The position numbers were made by a program, and so were the translations under genes. Below the pieces are notes generated by a model. It had not been told where the DNA came from. It saw nothing but the letters and a program-made list of their open reading frames with translations, and searched no databases. Shown here one piece after another: positions 16,781 through 25,130 of a DNA stretch of 63,709 nucleotides. Position 1 is the first letter of the stretch, and every line of letters begins with the position of its first letter. This DNA is from Sivonenia sp049582005 (GTDB lineage: Bacteria > Cyanobacteriota > Cyanobacteriia > Gloeobacterales > PMM-0068), in assembly GCA_049582005.1 (NCBI GenBank), contig JBAUTB010000142.1, positions 1-63,709 on the forward strand, in the 5' to 3' direction.

Positions 16781-17440
16781 TCATTCCGGAACTTGATACT
16801 CCAGTTTGCCTAACGTAATTAGTCTTTCCAAGTCCTCTACGGCATCATCCATATGGGTTTTCACAACAGCCCGAACTTGCCCTAATAGCTCTTCATCCGC
16901 GCCTCCTAACATGCGGCTGAGGTCAGCGATATCTTGAGCACGGCTTTTCATCAGGACCAGATAGGGCAACGCGATAATAGGTAATCCCGTAGGATCTAGG
17001 TTTGGATTTTGGACCGCTTGCGTAACCCAAGCTTCTGAAGATTCAATCACATCCAGAACTGTACCATCCGCTAGTTGCCAACTGCTGCCCCCAACGGTCA
17101 ACAGTCCTATCCGCTTAGCACTTGCCTGGTTAAGCTCTCGATAAAGTCCAGGTGCATCTTGGCTAAACACGAGGATGTCTATATCCAGAGTCATTCGTTC
17201 AGGCATATACAGTCGTGTTGCGACCCCTCTGACAACAACAAAAGGAGTCTCTTGGATAATACGATTTAGGTCTGCCACGGGATAGGCCCAAGTTCTTGAT
17301 TGCATAAATGCTAAGTTGCTACCGCTACCAGGACGCACCCTTTTTTGAATGAGTGCGATGTATTGCTTACGTCTAAGCTTGCCTAAGTCCTGCGTGGCAG
17401 TTGAGGGATTAGAAGAAGCATTAGAAGGATTAATCGTCAT
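16781..17440 (-). CDS. Nucleotidyltransferase-like protein (AbiEii/MNT-like)
   Basis: The 219-residue protein carries a segment VVRGVATRLYMPERMTLDIDILV at about residues 68-90, split here as VVRGVATRLY and TLDIDILV. This resembles the GG/GS...DxD core of minimal nucleotidyltransferases such as AbiEii-type toxins; the usual second G is part of RG here. The C-terminal half is helical and includes a YLVLMKSRAQDIADLSRML segment typical of these proteins. No antitoxin gene is evident beside it. The family assignment is by pattern only. It is 77 bases downstream of the osmoprotectant permease on the same strand. Confidence 0.55.
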   Translation of the reverse strand: MTINPSNASSNPSTATQDLGKLRRKQYIALIQKRVRPGSGSNLAFMQSRTWAYPVADLNRIIQETPFVVVRGVATRLYMPERMTLDIDILVFSQDAPGLYRELNQASAKRIGLLTVGGSSWQLADGTVLDVIESSEAWVTQAVQNPNLDPTGLPIIALPYLVLMKSRAQDIADLSRMLGGADEELLGQVRAVVKTHMDDAVEDLERLITLGKLEYQVPE

Positions 17441-17517
17441 CTTTAGCCAAATTACGGATCACGGTTACATCAAACGTAGCATTGGAGGAAAGAGACACTT
17501 CTTCTGAGCCGCAGTAT

Positions 17518-19035
17518 TCATGACACCAATGAGGACGATTGATTTTGTAGTCCTGCCGGGATAAGCCAGTGGTCCAGCACATCAAACCCAAATTGGACAA
17601 GCAAGGCAAGGACTGCGGCGGGAATGGCCCCTGCCAGTAAGGTGGCATTGTCATTGAGCGCTAAACCAGAGGCGATACGTTCGCCATAGCCTCCAGCACC
17701 GATGAAAGCAGCAATCGTCGCAGTGCCTACGTTAATCACCGCAGAAGTTTTAATGCCTGCCAGAATCGTTCGGGAGGCGAGGGGCAATTCCACCAAGCGC
17801 AAACGAGCTAGAGACGGTAAACCAAGGGCAAGGGCTGACTCTTTCAAGGAAGAAGGAATATCCGATAACCCAGTGTAGGTATTGCGGACAATCGGCAACA
17901 GAGCATAGAGAAAAAGAGCTACTAAAGCGGAGGGAGGACCAATCTGGAAGAGAGGAATCAAAAAAGCGAAGAGCGCCAGAGAAGGGATAGTTTGAATCAC
18001 ACCGACGATAGACAGAATCGGTTGCGTTGCCTGAGGCACCCGTGCCGCCCAAATCCCGAGAGGAACGCCAACCAGAACCCCAAATCCCAAGGAAATAAAC
18101 ACCAGCGACACGTGTTCAGTGGTTAATTTCCAAAAATCGTCCCCAAAGAGCTTGGCTAGAAACGATGGTCGCTCATCTGCTGTGGTTGGAGTATTTATTG
18201 CCTTATTTAAAAACCCGGCGGCAATTGTGGCAAAGCTCTTCCCTTCCAGTTCTGCTTCCGCATTCATGGCAATCATGCGCTTTTCTGAGATTTTGCCTTC
18301 TAGTTTTTGGAAGGCGGCCCAGGTTTTGGGCAGACGTTCCGGCAAATCCAGACGATAGAGGAGCACCGCTTCATAGGAGGGAAAAAATTTGCGGTCATCC
18401 GCCAGCACGCGCAGTTTGTAGCGGTCGATTTTGGCATCCGTCGTATAGATATCGGTGATATCAATCTGGCCTTGGGCGATCGCTTCATAGCTCAGGCCAT
18501 GGTCGATACCGCGTGGCGTAGAAAAAGGCAGCCTGTAAGCTTTCTGGAGGCCAGGCCAACCATCGGCCCGTCCCAGAAATTCTTGGGAAAGGGCAATTTT
18601 TAGCTCTGGGTGTTTTGCCAAATCGGAAAAGGTACGTATTCCTAACTTTTCAGCTTTTTCTTCGCCCATCGCCAAGGCATAAGTATTGTTAAAACCAAGC
18701 GGGATGCCAACCCCCAAACCGATCGGAGCCAGTTGCTGATTGAGGGTGGCAATATCGGCGGGAGCCCTATTCTTGAGAATTTCCCTGTCCAGGGTGCCGA
18801 CGTATTCAGGGTAGACATCGATGCTGCCACCTTTAAGCGCAGCAAAAACAATGCCTGTATTACCCAAGCCTTGTTTATGAACTGTTTTGGTCTCTTGGGT
18901 AGCCTCAGCTGTCTGTCGGATGATTTCTCCAAGAATGTAGGACTCGGTGAACCGTTTGGAACCTACGGTCAATTCCTGTGCAAAGACAGCTGGCGTAAAA
19001 AATAGGGCTATCAAGAATGCAATCGATATTCTCAA
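17518..19035 (-). CDS. Osmoprotectant ABC transporter, fused binding protein and permease
   Basis: The 505-residue protein begins with a signal peptide (MRISIAFLIALFFTPAVFAQ). A periplasmic OpuAC/OpuBC-type binding domain with VGSKRFTESYILGEII follows (to about 285), and then a BPD-type permease domain with about five or six membrane helices (about 305-490). Such fusions import quaternary ammonium osmoprotectants such as glycine betaine or choline. Here the binding domain is N-terminal to the permease. Its ATG overlaps the stop of the ATPase gene by 4 bases. The exact substrate is not readable from sequence. Confidence 0.88.
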   Translation of the reverse strand: MRISIAFLIALFFTPAVFAQELTVGSKRFTESYILGEIIRQTAEATQETKTVHKQGLGNTGIVFAALKGGSIDVYPEYVGTLDREILKNRAPADIATLNQQLAPIGLGVGIPLGFNNTYALAMGEEKAEKLGIRTFSDLAKHPELKIALSQEFLGRADGWPGLQKAYRLPFSTPRGIDHGLSYEAIAQGQIDITDIYTTDAKIDRYKLRVLADDRKFFPSYEAVLLYRLDLPERLPKTWAAFQKLEGKISEKRMIAMNAEAELEGKSFATIAAGFLNKAINTPTTADERPSFLAKLFGDDFWKLTTEHVSLVFISLGFGVLVGVPLGIWAARVPQATQPILSIVGVIQTIPSLALFAFLIPLFQIGPPSALVALFLYALLPIVRNTYTGLSDIPSSLKESALALGLPSLARLRLVELPLASRTILAGIKTSAVINVGTATIAAFIGAGGYGERIASGLALNDNATLLAGAIPAAVLALLVQFGFDVLDHWLIPAGLQNQSSSLVS

Positions 19036-19784
19036 CGCACCGGCTCCTCGAAGGATGGCAGAGGTGAACGCTGAGCACGAATGAAGTCTGTGACATAGGG
19101 TTCCACCGGACGTTCAAGCAGGTCAGCCAAAGCCCCTCGCTGGACAATTCGTCCCGCGCGCATCAGGACAATCTCATCCCCAAAATAGGCGGCTTCGCCC
19201 ATATCGTGGGTGACCAGCACGACCGTTTTTTTCAGATCCGTAAAGATGTTCTTGAGTTGGGTCTGCAGTTCGCTGCGGGTAATCGGGTCAAGGGCTCCCA
19301 ACGGTTCATCCAAGAGCAGAATGGCAGGGTCCAGCATAAGCGCACGCATGAGCCCCACCCGCTGTCGTTGACCACCGGACAGGTCTTTCGGATACCGGGA
19401 TAGAGCCGTCCGAGAAAGCTGGACTAAGTCGGATAAGGCCGTTACCCGCTGGTTCATTGCCTCAGGAGAACGCTTGAGAAAACGAGCCAGAAGAGTGACA
19501 TTCTCTTCCGCTGTCAGATGGGGAAATAAGCCACCATCTTGAATCACATAGCCAAGGCGGTGACGCATCGCTTCCGCATTATCAGCGGTTAATTCCTGCC
19601 CTCCCAGGACTACATGTCCTCCATCGGGACGAATCAAGCCAACGATAATACGGAGCAGCGTAGACTTACCGCAGCCACTCGGCCCAATCAAGACCGTAGT
19701 AGCCCCAGGTTGAAAGACCAAGGTGGTCGAGGCCAGAGCGGTCTGCTTCCCATAGGTCTTCGAGACATTCTCGACACAAATCAT
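19032..19784 (-). CDS. Osmoprotectant ABC transporter ATP-binding protein
   Basis: The 250-residue ABC ATPase has Walker A GPSGCGKST near 33-41, Q-loop YVIQDGG, signature LSGGQRQRVGLMRAL, Walker B ILLLDEPLGALD and H-loop VLVTHD. It belongs to the OpuA/ProV-like branch but lacks a CBS regulatory domain, so it is likely not gated by ionic strength through that module. It is the first gene of a two-gene operon with the fused binding protein and permease; the genes overlap by 4 bases. Confidence 0.9.
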   Translation of the reverse strand: MICVENVSKTYGKQTALASTTLVFQPGATTVLIGPSGCGKSTLLRIIVGLIRPDGGHVVLGGQELTADNAEAMRHRLGYVIQDGGLFPHLTAEENVTLLARFLKRSPEAMNQRVTALSDLVQLSRTALSRYPKDLSGGQRQRVGLMRALMLDPAILLLDEPLGALDPITRSELQTQLKNIFTDLKKTVVLVTHDMGEAAYFGDEIVLMRAGRIVQRGALADLLERPVEPYVTDFIRAQRSPLPSFEEPVR

Positions 19785-19908
19785 AGGTACATGCTACCTT
19801 GCCTGACTATTTCAGCCGCGTGAAGTATGTAACGCTTCGCTTACAACACTGACCGTATATTTTTAGGCTGGCAAAAGTCATATTCAGGGAGCATTTCATT
19901 CTCCTGAT

Positions 19909-20433
19909 TCATAACTCTTCCTCTCCTCTCCGAACGGTCTCCAGGGGCAAGAACAAACGTAAGGGTTGGTCATAGAAAGCAGTAAAGCCAAATTTTATAT
20001 AGAACTGCTTGGCTTTTTCATCTTTGGCATCAACAATGGCTGCGAACATCCCGATACTTTGACGGGCTGCCACGATTCTTTTCAAAGCATCGGCTAGGAG
20101 AATCTTTCCCAAACCCTGCCTTTGGAAATCCTCAGCTACCGCGAGGCGGCCAATGAGTGCCGCTGGCAAGGGGTAGCGTGGGAACTTTCTGGCGAGTTCC
20201 TCTGGCATCGAAACCGCCTGCATGGATGTTGCACTTAAGGTATAAAAACCGGCTATGGTCTGTGATGTCCCTTTGGGAACGACAACAAAAACCTGTGCTA
20301 AGTGCCGTTTAATATCTTGACTGGCTTGTTGTTTAAGATAACGATCGAGGGCTTCAACACCGCAAGAGAAGCAACTTTTATCCTGCTCTTTGCTGAGTGC
20401 CTGGATGAGAAACACAGCCTTCACACTAGACAT
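19909..20433 (-). CDS. GNAT acetyltransferase toxin (TacT-like)
   Basis: The 174-residue GNAT protein has the acetyl-CoA loop QRQGLGKILLADAL near 115-128 and the N-terminal FSCGVEALDRYLKQQASQD block typical of TacT/AtaT-type toxins. These toxins acetylate the amino group of aminoacyl-tRNA and stop translation. A C-terminal Y (FYDQPLRLFLPL region) matches the catalytic tyrosine zone of the family. It follows a DUF1778 antitoxin gene with an 8-base overlap, the standard TacA-TacT arrangement. It is a type II toxin by family and context. Confidence 0.85.
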   Translation of the reverse strand: MSSVKAVFLIQALSKEQDKSCFSCGVEALDRYLKQQASQDIKRHLAQVFVVVPKGTSQTIAGFYTLSATSMQAVSMPEELARKFPRYPLPAALIGRLAVAEDFQRQGLGKILLADALKRIVAARQSIGMFAAIVDAKDEKAKQFYIKFGFTAFYDQPLRLFLPLETVRRGEEEL

Positions 20434-20710
20434 TAGATTCAGCTAACTTTTGGTGCAAGGCAAGAGCTTCTTTCAACGCTGGGTTGGGAGCAGGTGGATT
20501 TAGAATAGCGGCAAAAAATAAATCCCGATCTTGGTTACTTAGCTTGACTGTCTCATGATTGGAGATTAGCTGTTCGGCTTTATCCAGAACACTGGACAGA
20601 ATAAAGCTATTGACGGAGCAGTTTGCTATGGATGAGGCTTGCTCGATTTTTTGCTTCGCAAGCGGGTCCAACCTCAAGCTGAGGCGTTTTGACTTAGGAG
20701 AAGTTGTCAT
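20426..20710 (-). CDS. DUF1778 antitoxin (TacA-like)
   Basis: The 94-residue protein begins with a ribbon-helix-helix segment (SKRLSLRLDPLAKQKIEQAS, then NCSVNSFILSSVLDKAEQLI). The C-terminal tail (SNQDRDLFFAAILNPPAPNP) matches the DUF1778 toxin-neutralising region. The RHH domain normally binds palindromic operators, and a perfect palindrome lies 25 bases upstream of the start. It is cotranscribed with the overlapping GNAT toxin gene. Confidence 0.87.
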   Translation of the reverse strand: MTTSPKSKRLSLRLDPLAKQKIEQASSIANCSVNSFILSSVLDKAEQLISNHETVKLSNQDRDLFFAAILNPPAPNPALKEALALHQKLAESNV

Positions 20711-20734
20711 ATGCGTTACAGTGCTCTATCTTTT

Positions 20735-20763
20735 CTACTGTACATCATAATGATGTACAGTAG
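20735..20763. promoter_or_regulatory. Palindromic operator of the toxin-antitoxin operon
   Basis: CTACTGTACATCA at 20735-20747 is the exact reverse complement of TGATGTACAGTAG at 20751-20763, with a 3-base TAA centre. It sits 25 bases ahead of the antitoxin start, where the promoter should be. It is a natural site for the ribbon-helix-helix antitoxin and for autoregulation by the toxin-antitoxin complex. Confidence 0.82.
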
Positions 20764-20841
20764 GGCAGAATTGCCTCTGTCGGTAGCGCCTGACCTTCGG
20801 GCTTGGGTGAGGATGGGAAATATCGGAGAGGGATGATGGTT

Positions 20842-21085
20842 ATGTTTCAACCAGTACATAGCACCAGAGTTGAACAAGCTAGCCAAAGAGGACGTCAAGT
20901 GTTTGAGCGAATTACCTTTTATCCTCAGATTATGGGTGGGCGGGTCTGCATCCGAGGGATTGGGATTGGGATTACGGTTTCTCAGGTGCTCAGACTGATT
21001 GCAACAGGAGAGCATTATAGCCCTGGTTGCACACTACACTTGAAACAGAACTCCTAGAAGCCATTGGGATATGCCTATGGTTCAG
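20842..21085 (+). pseudogene. Frameshifted DUF433 antitoxin remnant
   Basis: The first frame encodes FERITFYPQIMGGRVCIRG followed by ITVSQVLRLIATGE, which is the DUF433 core (ITFDPxxMGGKPCIRGTR). It then runs out of register and stops at 21057. The missing family tail can be read in the two other frames: IIALVAHYT at about 21014-21040 and LETELLEAIGI at about 21043-21075. The antitoxin has therefore suffered two frameshifts and is probably inactive. DUF433 proteins usually pair with a DUF5615 PIN-like toxin, and none is present. The remnant overlaps the start of the Uma2 gene. Confidence 0.75.
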
Positions 21086-21640
21086 GCAATAGACAAAAAA
21101 CTTACGCTGCAAGAATTTCTAGCCTTACCAGAGGGAGATATTACTTACGAACTTGCCAATGGAGAAGCGATAGCCAAAATGTCTGCAAAGAGCTTCCATT
21201 CCAAAGTCACAGTTGCTCTCTGTCTACTTTTGACCGCATGGGCCCAAGAGCGAGGAGAAATAGGAGTTGAGTGGGCCGTTGTCTTGAAACGTGAGAACCA
21301 AGACTGGGTACCTGTACCTGACCTGCTCTATATTTCCTACGCTCGTCTGCCCAAAGAACCTCTGCTGGATGAAGCTTGCCCTGTTCCCCCTGAGCTGGCT
21401 ATTGAAATCATCTCCCCAGGACAAACCTTTGGCGAAATGGCTGCAAAAGCAACGGCCTACTTGGACGCAGGAGTACTGCGCGTTTGGATTGTAGATACCC
21501 AGGCAAAAAGCATCACTGTATTCTATCCAGATGCTCCCCCCCAAACCTTTATCGGAGCTATACCCCTCACCGATACAATCTTGGAAGGGTTCATCCTCAG
21601 TCCTGAACAGGTTTTCCAGAAAGCAGGACTAGTGAAATAG
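21071..21640 (+). CDS. Uma2 family (DUF820) endonuclease-like protein
   Basis: The 189-residue protein matches Uma2, a PD-(D/E)XK-fold family greatly expanded in cyanobacteria. It has TLQEFLALPEGDITYELANGE (split: residues 11-22 and following), VPDLLYIS with the nuclease Asp, ELAIEIISPG with the Glu, and the MAAKATAYLDAGVLRVWIVD block with K. The catalytic D, E and K are therefore present. Its cellular role is unknown, though some members occur near mobile DNA. ATG at 21071 or 21077 is possible. It overlaps the decayed DUF433 gene. Confidence 0.85.
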   Translation: MPMVQAIDKKLTLQEFLALPEGDITYELANGEAIAKMSAKSFHSKVTVALCLLLTAWAQERGEIGVEWAVVLKRENQDWVPVPDLLYISYARLPKEPLLDEACPVPPELAIEIISPGQTFGEMAAKATAYLDAGVLRVWIVDTQAKSITVFYPDAPPQTFIGAIPLTDTILEGFILSPEQVFQKAGLVK

Positions 21641-21726
21641 TAAAAGCCTTGCGCCTTGAATGCTCGAGGGACAGTCTACCCGATGTTTCACTAAACTAAA
21701 CACATTCCTTACAAGAAATAGTTCCT

Positions 21727-22041
21727 ATGAAGCCTAACAGAATTAAATCTACAAAGTCTAAAGATATCGCTGCTATTATTGCCTTATTTTTAGGACCCTT
21801 TGCGGTCCATAAATTTTATTTAGGTGAATCAAAAGAAGGATTTATTCAAGTAACCTTTGTAGTTATTTTCACCCTTGGGATTATTCTCGCAATCAGTACT
21901 CAAGCCCATGATTTCTATACCAGCCCTCTTTTTATTGCAAGCACTCTAGGCGTCAGCATTGTAGGGTTTAAAGCAGCTTTTGATTCTATTATTCTTGCCT
22001 ATATGAGTGACCATGACTTTAATCAAAAATATAATAAATAG
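21727..22041 (+). CDS. TM2 domain membrane protein
   Basis: The 104-residue protein has a basic N-terminus and then the TM2 signature LFLGPFAVHKFYLGESKEG, followed by membrane helices near 38-58 and 65-90. The loop HKFYLG between helices is the family hallmark. The base composition is clearly A+T richer than the neighbours, which suits an accessory region. The function of TM2 proteins in bacteria is not established. Confidence 0.85.
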   Translation: MKPNRIKSTKSKDIAAIIALFLGPFAVHKFYLGESKEGFIQVTFVVIFTLGIILAISTQAHDFYTSPLFIASTLGVSIVGFKAAFDSIILAYMSDHDFNQKYNK

Positions 22042-22047
22042 CTTCCC

Positions 22048-22524
22048 TCATAACCTTATGCGGTCTTCTAAATCAGTAGCTAGTTGCTGATATTTGGGAT
22101 TCTTAATTAGATTAGGAAATAAATTTTCAATCTGTTTCAAAGAGCGCAGAATAAATGATTTGGATTCAAAGATAAAATCAGCTTTGCTGACGGTAAACTC
22201 CGACTCCAAAAATGCATCTTTTATATGTATTCTTTCATTCACAACACTGAATACTAGTGAAAAATTCCCATCTAAGTCTTCAATCATTTCTTCAGGAGTA
22301 AAATTAGGCAACTGAAAATTCTGAACAACCTTAGATAAATCATCGAGAAAGCTAAACAAGGAAGTCTCTGGAATAAGCAAAAAGGATTGCTCTTGAGAAG
22401 CATTACAGAAATTGATCATCCCGGAGAAATACCATAAAAGATCATCAACACTCATTGTTTCGAGGGGCTGTTCTGTTTCCCGAAGAGTGGGTGATTCAGG
22501 CATTTGAAGAACAATTTTAAACAT
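22048..22524 (-). CDS. Hypothetical acidic protein
   Basis: I do not recognise this 158-residue protein. It is soluble, acidic and rich in Phe, Leu and Ser, with alternating beta-like segments (FSLVFSVVNERIHI and SEFTVSKADFIFESK). I chose the ATG at 22524 because AAGG lies 5 bases upstream; the open frame extends 35 codons further with a composition unlike the rest. It is convergent with the TM2 gene, separated by 6 bases, and equally A+T rich. Both probably came in together. Confidence 0.55.
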   Translation of the reverse strand: MFKIVLQMPESPTLRETEQPLETMSVDDLLWYFSGMINFCNASQEQSFLLIPETSLFSFLDDLSKVVQNFQLPNFTPEEMIEDLDGNFSLVFSVVNERIHIKDAFLESEFTVSKADFIFESKSFILRSLKQIENLFPNLIKNPKYQQLATDLEDRIRL

Positions 22525-22769
22525 GAGCACCTTGCACATAAATTTGCTCAAAAAGAGAATGGCCATGCTCTTTCTTAGCCAAAGGGTTTCAGTACATTTG
22601 AACGTGAAAAAGAGGAGTGCATTGACCAAGCCGATTGGAGTCGATAACTGTTCCGAAATTATAGATTATGGAATTTAAAGTGCAATTCCTCCTACTAAAA
22701 GCTTTATTTGCAGGCACCAGGGATGGAGGGCTCAGGTGTTAGGATCTGATTCTGAGTGTGAACATTTTT

Positions 22770-23822
22770 ATGTCTAGCCTTGAAAAAGTAGTCGTGGGTC
22801 TTTCAGGCGGAGTCGATAGCTCCGTCACAGCGGCTCTTTTGGTCCAGCAGAACTATCAAGTAGCGGGGCTGACCCTGTGGCTTTTAAATGGCAAAGGTTC
22901 CTGCTGTTCCGATGGCATGAAAGATGCGGCCAAACTCTGTGACCAGTTGGATATTCCCCATTATGTCGTTGATGTCCGCCAGGAATTTGATAAGCGGATT
23001 GTGCAGTTCATTGTCGATGGCTACAAGCACGGGGTAACCCCCTTGCCTTGTTCTCGCTGCAATAAAGACCTGAAATTTGGGCTGATGCTGGACTATGCGC
23101 AGGAAAAATTGGAAATTCCCAAGATTGCCACAGGGCACTATGCACGGGTAGATAGCGTGGAGGGACGCTATCGCCTGCGCCGCGCCCTAGACCGCAACAA
23201 GGACCAAAGCTACTTCCTCTATGAACTCTCCCAAGACCAACTCAGGGGGGCTGTTTTCCCCTTGGGAGAAACCACCAAAGACCAAACCCGCGCTATTGCT
23301 CGTGGCTTGGGGCTTGCCGTGGCCGATAAGCCAGAAAGTATGGACCTCTGCTTAGTAGAAGCCGCTGGTTCGATGCGTAACTTCTTAGATGAGCATCTAG
23401 ATCCCGTAGCCGGTGAGATTGTTGACACTACAGGTGCAGTCTTGGGCAAACATGACGGTGCTCACCACTACACGATTGGGCAACGCAAAGGCTTGGGCGT
23501 AGCCGCCGCCCATCCGCTCTATGTCCTAGATATCCAGGTCGAAAATAACCGGGTCATCGTTGGTCCACGGGAAGATGCTTTTGAAATAGAAACCAGCGTC
23601 CAACGGGTGAACTGGGTATCTTGCCCCGAACCTAGTCAGCCGATCCGCGCCGAAGTGCAAATCCGCTATCGTAGCAGCCCTGTTCTCGCTACCATTGTGC
23701 CAATTGAAGACCATCAAGCCCGAATTGTCTTTGATGAGCCACAATTTGGGATTACCCCAGGTCAAGCAGCCGTTTGGTACGAGGGAGATGTTCTCTTAGG
23801 GGGTGGCCTTATCTGTGGATAA
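22770..23822 (+). CDS. mnmA: tRNA-specific 2-thiouridylase MnmA
   Basis: MnmA puts sulfur on U34 of tRNA Lys, Glu and Gln. The 350-residue product has the PP-loop GLSGGVDSSVTA near the N-terminus, the first catalytic cysteine region PCSRCNKDLKFG, GHYARV, and the second cysteine in MDLCLVE, where most bacteria have SQDICFV. HHYTIGQRKGLG is intact. The ATG at 22770 gives the family start; a GTG 12 bases upstream is also possible. Confidence 0.93.
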   Translation: MSSLEKVVVGLSGGVDSSVTAALLVQQNYQVAGLTLWLLNGKGSCCSDGMKDAAKLCDQLDIPHYVVDVRQEFDKRIVQFIVDGYKHGVTPLPCSRCNKDLKFGLMLDYAQEKLEIPKIATGHYARVDSVEGRYRLRRALDRNKDQSYFLYELSQDQLRGAVFPLGETTKDQTRAIARGLGLAVADKPESMDLCLVEAAGSMRNFLDEHLDPVAGEIVDTTGAVLGKHDGAHHYTIGQRKGLGVAAAHPLYVLDIQVENNRVIVGPREDAFEIETSVQRVNWVSCPEPSQPIRAEVQIRYRSSPVLATIVPIEDHQARIVFDEPQFGITPGQAAVWYEGDVLLGGGLICG

Positions 23823-23892
23823 TTCCGCCCAAGTTCCCGAAAGTGTCAGATAATGCATGGCTGACCTTCCTTAACCAGTGTTGCCCTTTGCC

Positions 23893-24606
23893 ATGAGTCC
23901 TCAAAACACCGACAGTCCAGCGAATATAACCAGCGAGACGAACGATAAGAACGTAGTCCGAGAGTACTTCAACAGCATAGGTTTTGAGCGCTGGCAGAAA
24001 ATTTATGGGGATGGACCCGTCAATCGAGTGCAGCAATCTATCCGCACGGGCCACCAGCAAACCATAGATACCGTTCTTGAATGGTTGGGGGAAGATCTCA
24101 GGGGAGTTAGTATCTGTGACGCAGGCTGTGGTCTGGGGTCTTTGAGTTTGCCCTTAGCCGAGCGGGGTGCCCAAGTTTCTGGCTTTGATATCTCAGAGAA
24201 AATGATTGAAGAAGCCATCCAAATCAGGAATAAAACCTTCGTTAGCTCCCAGAATCCTCACTTTGAAGTCAGGGAAGTAGAAGCGATTGCCGGAAAATAT
24301 GACGTGGTGATTTGTCTCGATGTCTTGATTCACTATCCCCTGGAAGATGTAGAAAAAATGCTGGCCCATTTGAGTTCTTTGAGCCGTTCTCGCCTATTGC
24401 TAACTTTTGCTCCCAAAACTCCCTTTTTGACTATTTTGAAAAAGGTTGGTGGTTTCTTCCCTGGAGCCAGCAAAACAACCCGTGCTTACCAGCATCGCGA
24501 AAAAGACTTGTTGACGCTCTTACAAAAGTTGGGATGGACGTTGAGTAATAGAGCTGCTATCGATGATAAGTTCTACTTTGCACGGCTCTTTGAAGCCAAG
24601 CGATAG
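23893..24606 (+). CDS. chlM: Magnesium protoporphyrin IX methyltransferase
   Basis: ChlM transfers methyl from SAM to the C13 propionate of Mg-protoporphyrin IX in chlorophyll synthesis. The 237-residue product has VREYFNSIGFERWQKIYGD near residues 18-40, the family's signature opening. The SAM motif DAGCGLGSLSLPLAERGAQ follows, with YDVVICLDVLIHYP and SKTTRAYQHREKD. The ATG at 23893 is preferred over a GTG at 23878. It is proof of a photosynthetic host. It follows mnmA by 70 bases and precedes a PRTase gene by 8 bases. Confidence 0.93.
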   Translation: MSPQNTDSPANITSETNDKNVVREYFNSIGFERWQKIYGDGPVNRVQQSIRTGHQQTIDTVLEWLGEDLRGVSICDAGCGLGSLSLPLAERGAQVSGFDISEKMIEEAIQIRNKTFVSSQNPHFEVREVEAIAGKYDVVICLDVLIHYPLEDVEKMLAHLSSLSRSRLLLTFAPKTPFLTILKKVGGFFPGASKTTRAYQHREKDLLTLLQKLGWTLSNRAAIDDKFYFARLFEAKR

Positions 24607-24614
24607 GTCTTTAT

Positions 24615-25118
24615 ATGTCAGACCTCTATATTTCCTGGGAAGAATATCATCAGAAAATTGAGCAGCTCGCTTTTAAGATTTATCAATCCGATTGGGCCTT
24701 CAATCAAATCGTTTGTCTCGCAAAAGGAGGATTAAGGGTTGGTGATATTCTTTGTCGCCTCTATGATCAACCTTTAGCTATTCTGTATGCCTCTTCCTAT
24801 GGTGGAGAACATAATCAGGTGCGAGGGAATTTAGCTTTTTCCCGTGATGTAGCCATGACCAACGCGCAGATGGGTAGTCACATTCTTTTGGTAGACGACT
24901 TGGTAGATTCAGGCATCACGTTACAACAGTCTATTGACTGGTTGAAACAGCATTATGGGACGTCTGTGGCAGAAGTGCGGACTGCATGCCTATGGTACAA
25001 AGCCCATTCTATGATCGCTCCTGATTACTACGTAGACTATTTAGCCGATAATCCATGGATACATCAACCCTTTGAAATCTACGAAAAAATGAATCCTGGG
25101 GAACTGAACCAGAAATAA
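24615..25118 (+). CDS. Phosphoribosyltransferase family protein
   Basis: The 167-residue type I PRTase has the PRPP loop ILLVDDLVDSGITLQQS near residues 93-110 and an AKGGLRVGDIL loop near 38-48. The short form and the C-terminal PWIHQPFEIYEKM segment resemble xanthine/hypoxanthine-type PRTases. The nucleobase cannot be told from sequence. It is 8 bases after chlM and probably cotranscribed; no functional link is evident. Confidence 0.8.
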   Translation: MSDLYISWEEYHQKIEQLAFKIYQSDWAFNQIVCLAKGGLRVGDILCRLYDQPLAILYASSYGGEHNQVRGNLAFSRDVAMTNAQMGSHILLVDDLVDSGITLQQSIDWLKQHYGTSVAEVRTACLWYKAHSMIAPDYYVDYLADNPWIHQPFEIYEKMNPGELNQK

Positions 25119-25130
25119 CTCAATAATCAA

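Noticed and set aside
17430..17654. A 74-codon minus-strand frame overlapping the nucleotidyltransferase start, considered as a small antitoxin
   Set aside because: Most of it is antiregister to the permease gene; only about 22 codons (VSLSSNATFDVTVIRNLAK) lie outside and no ribosome site is convincing.
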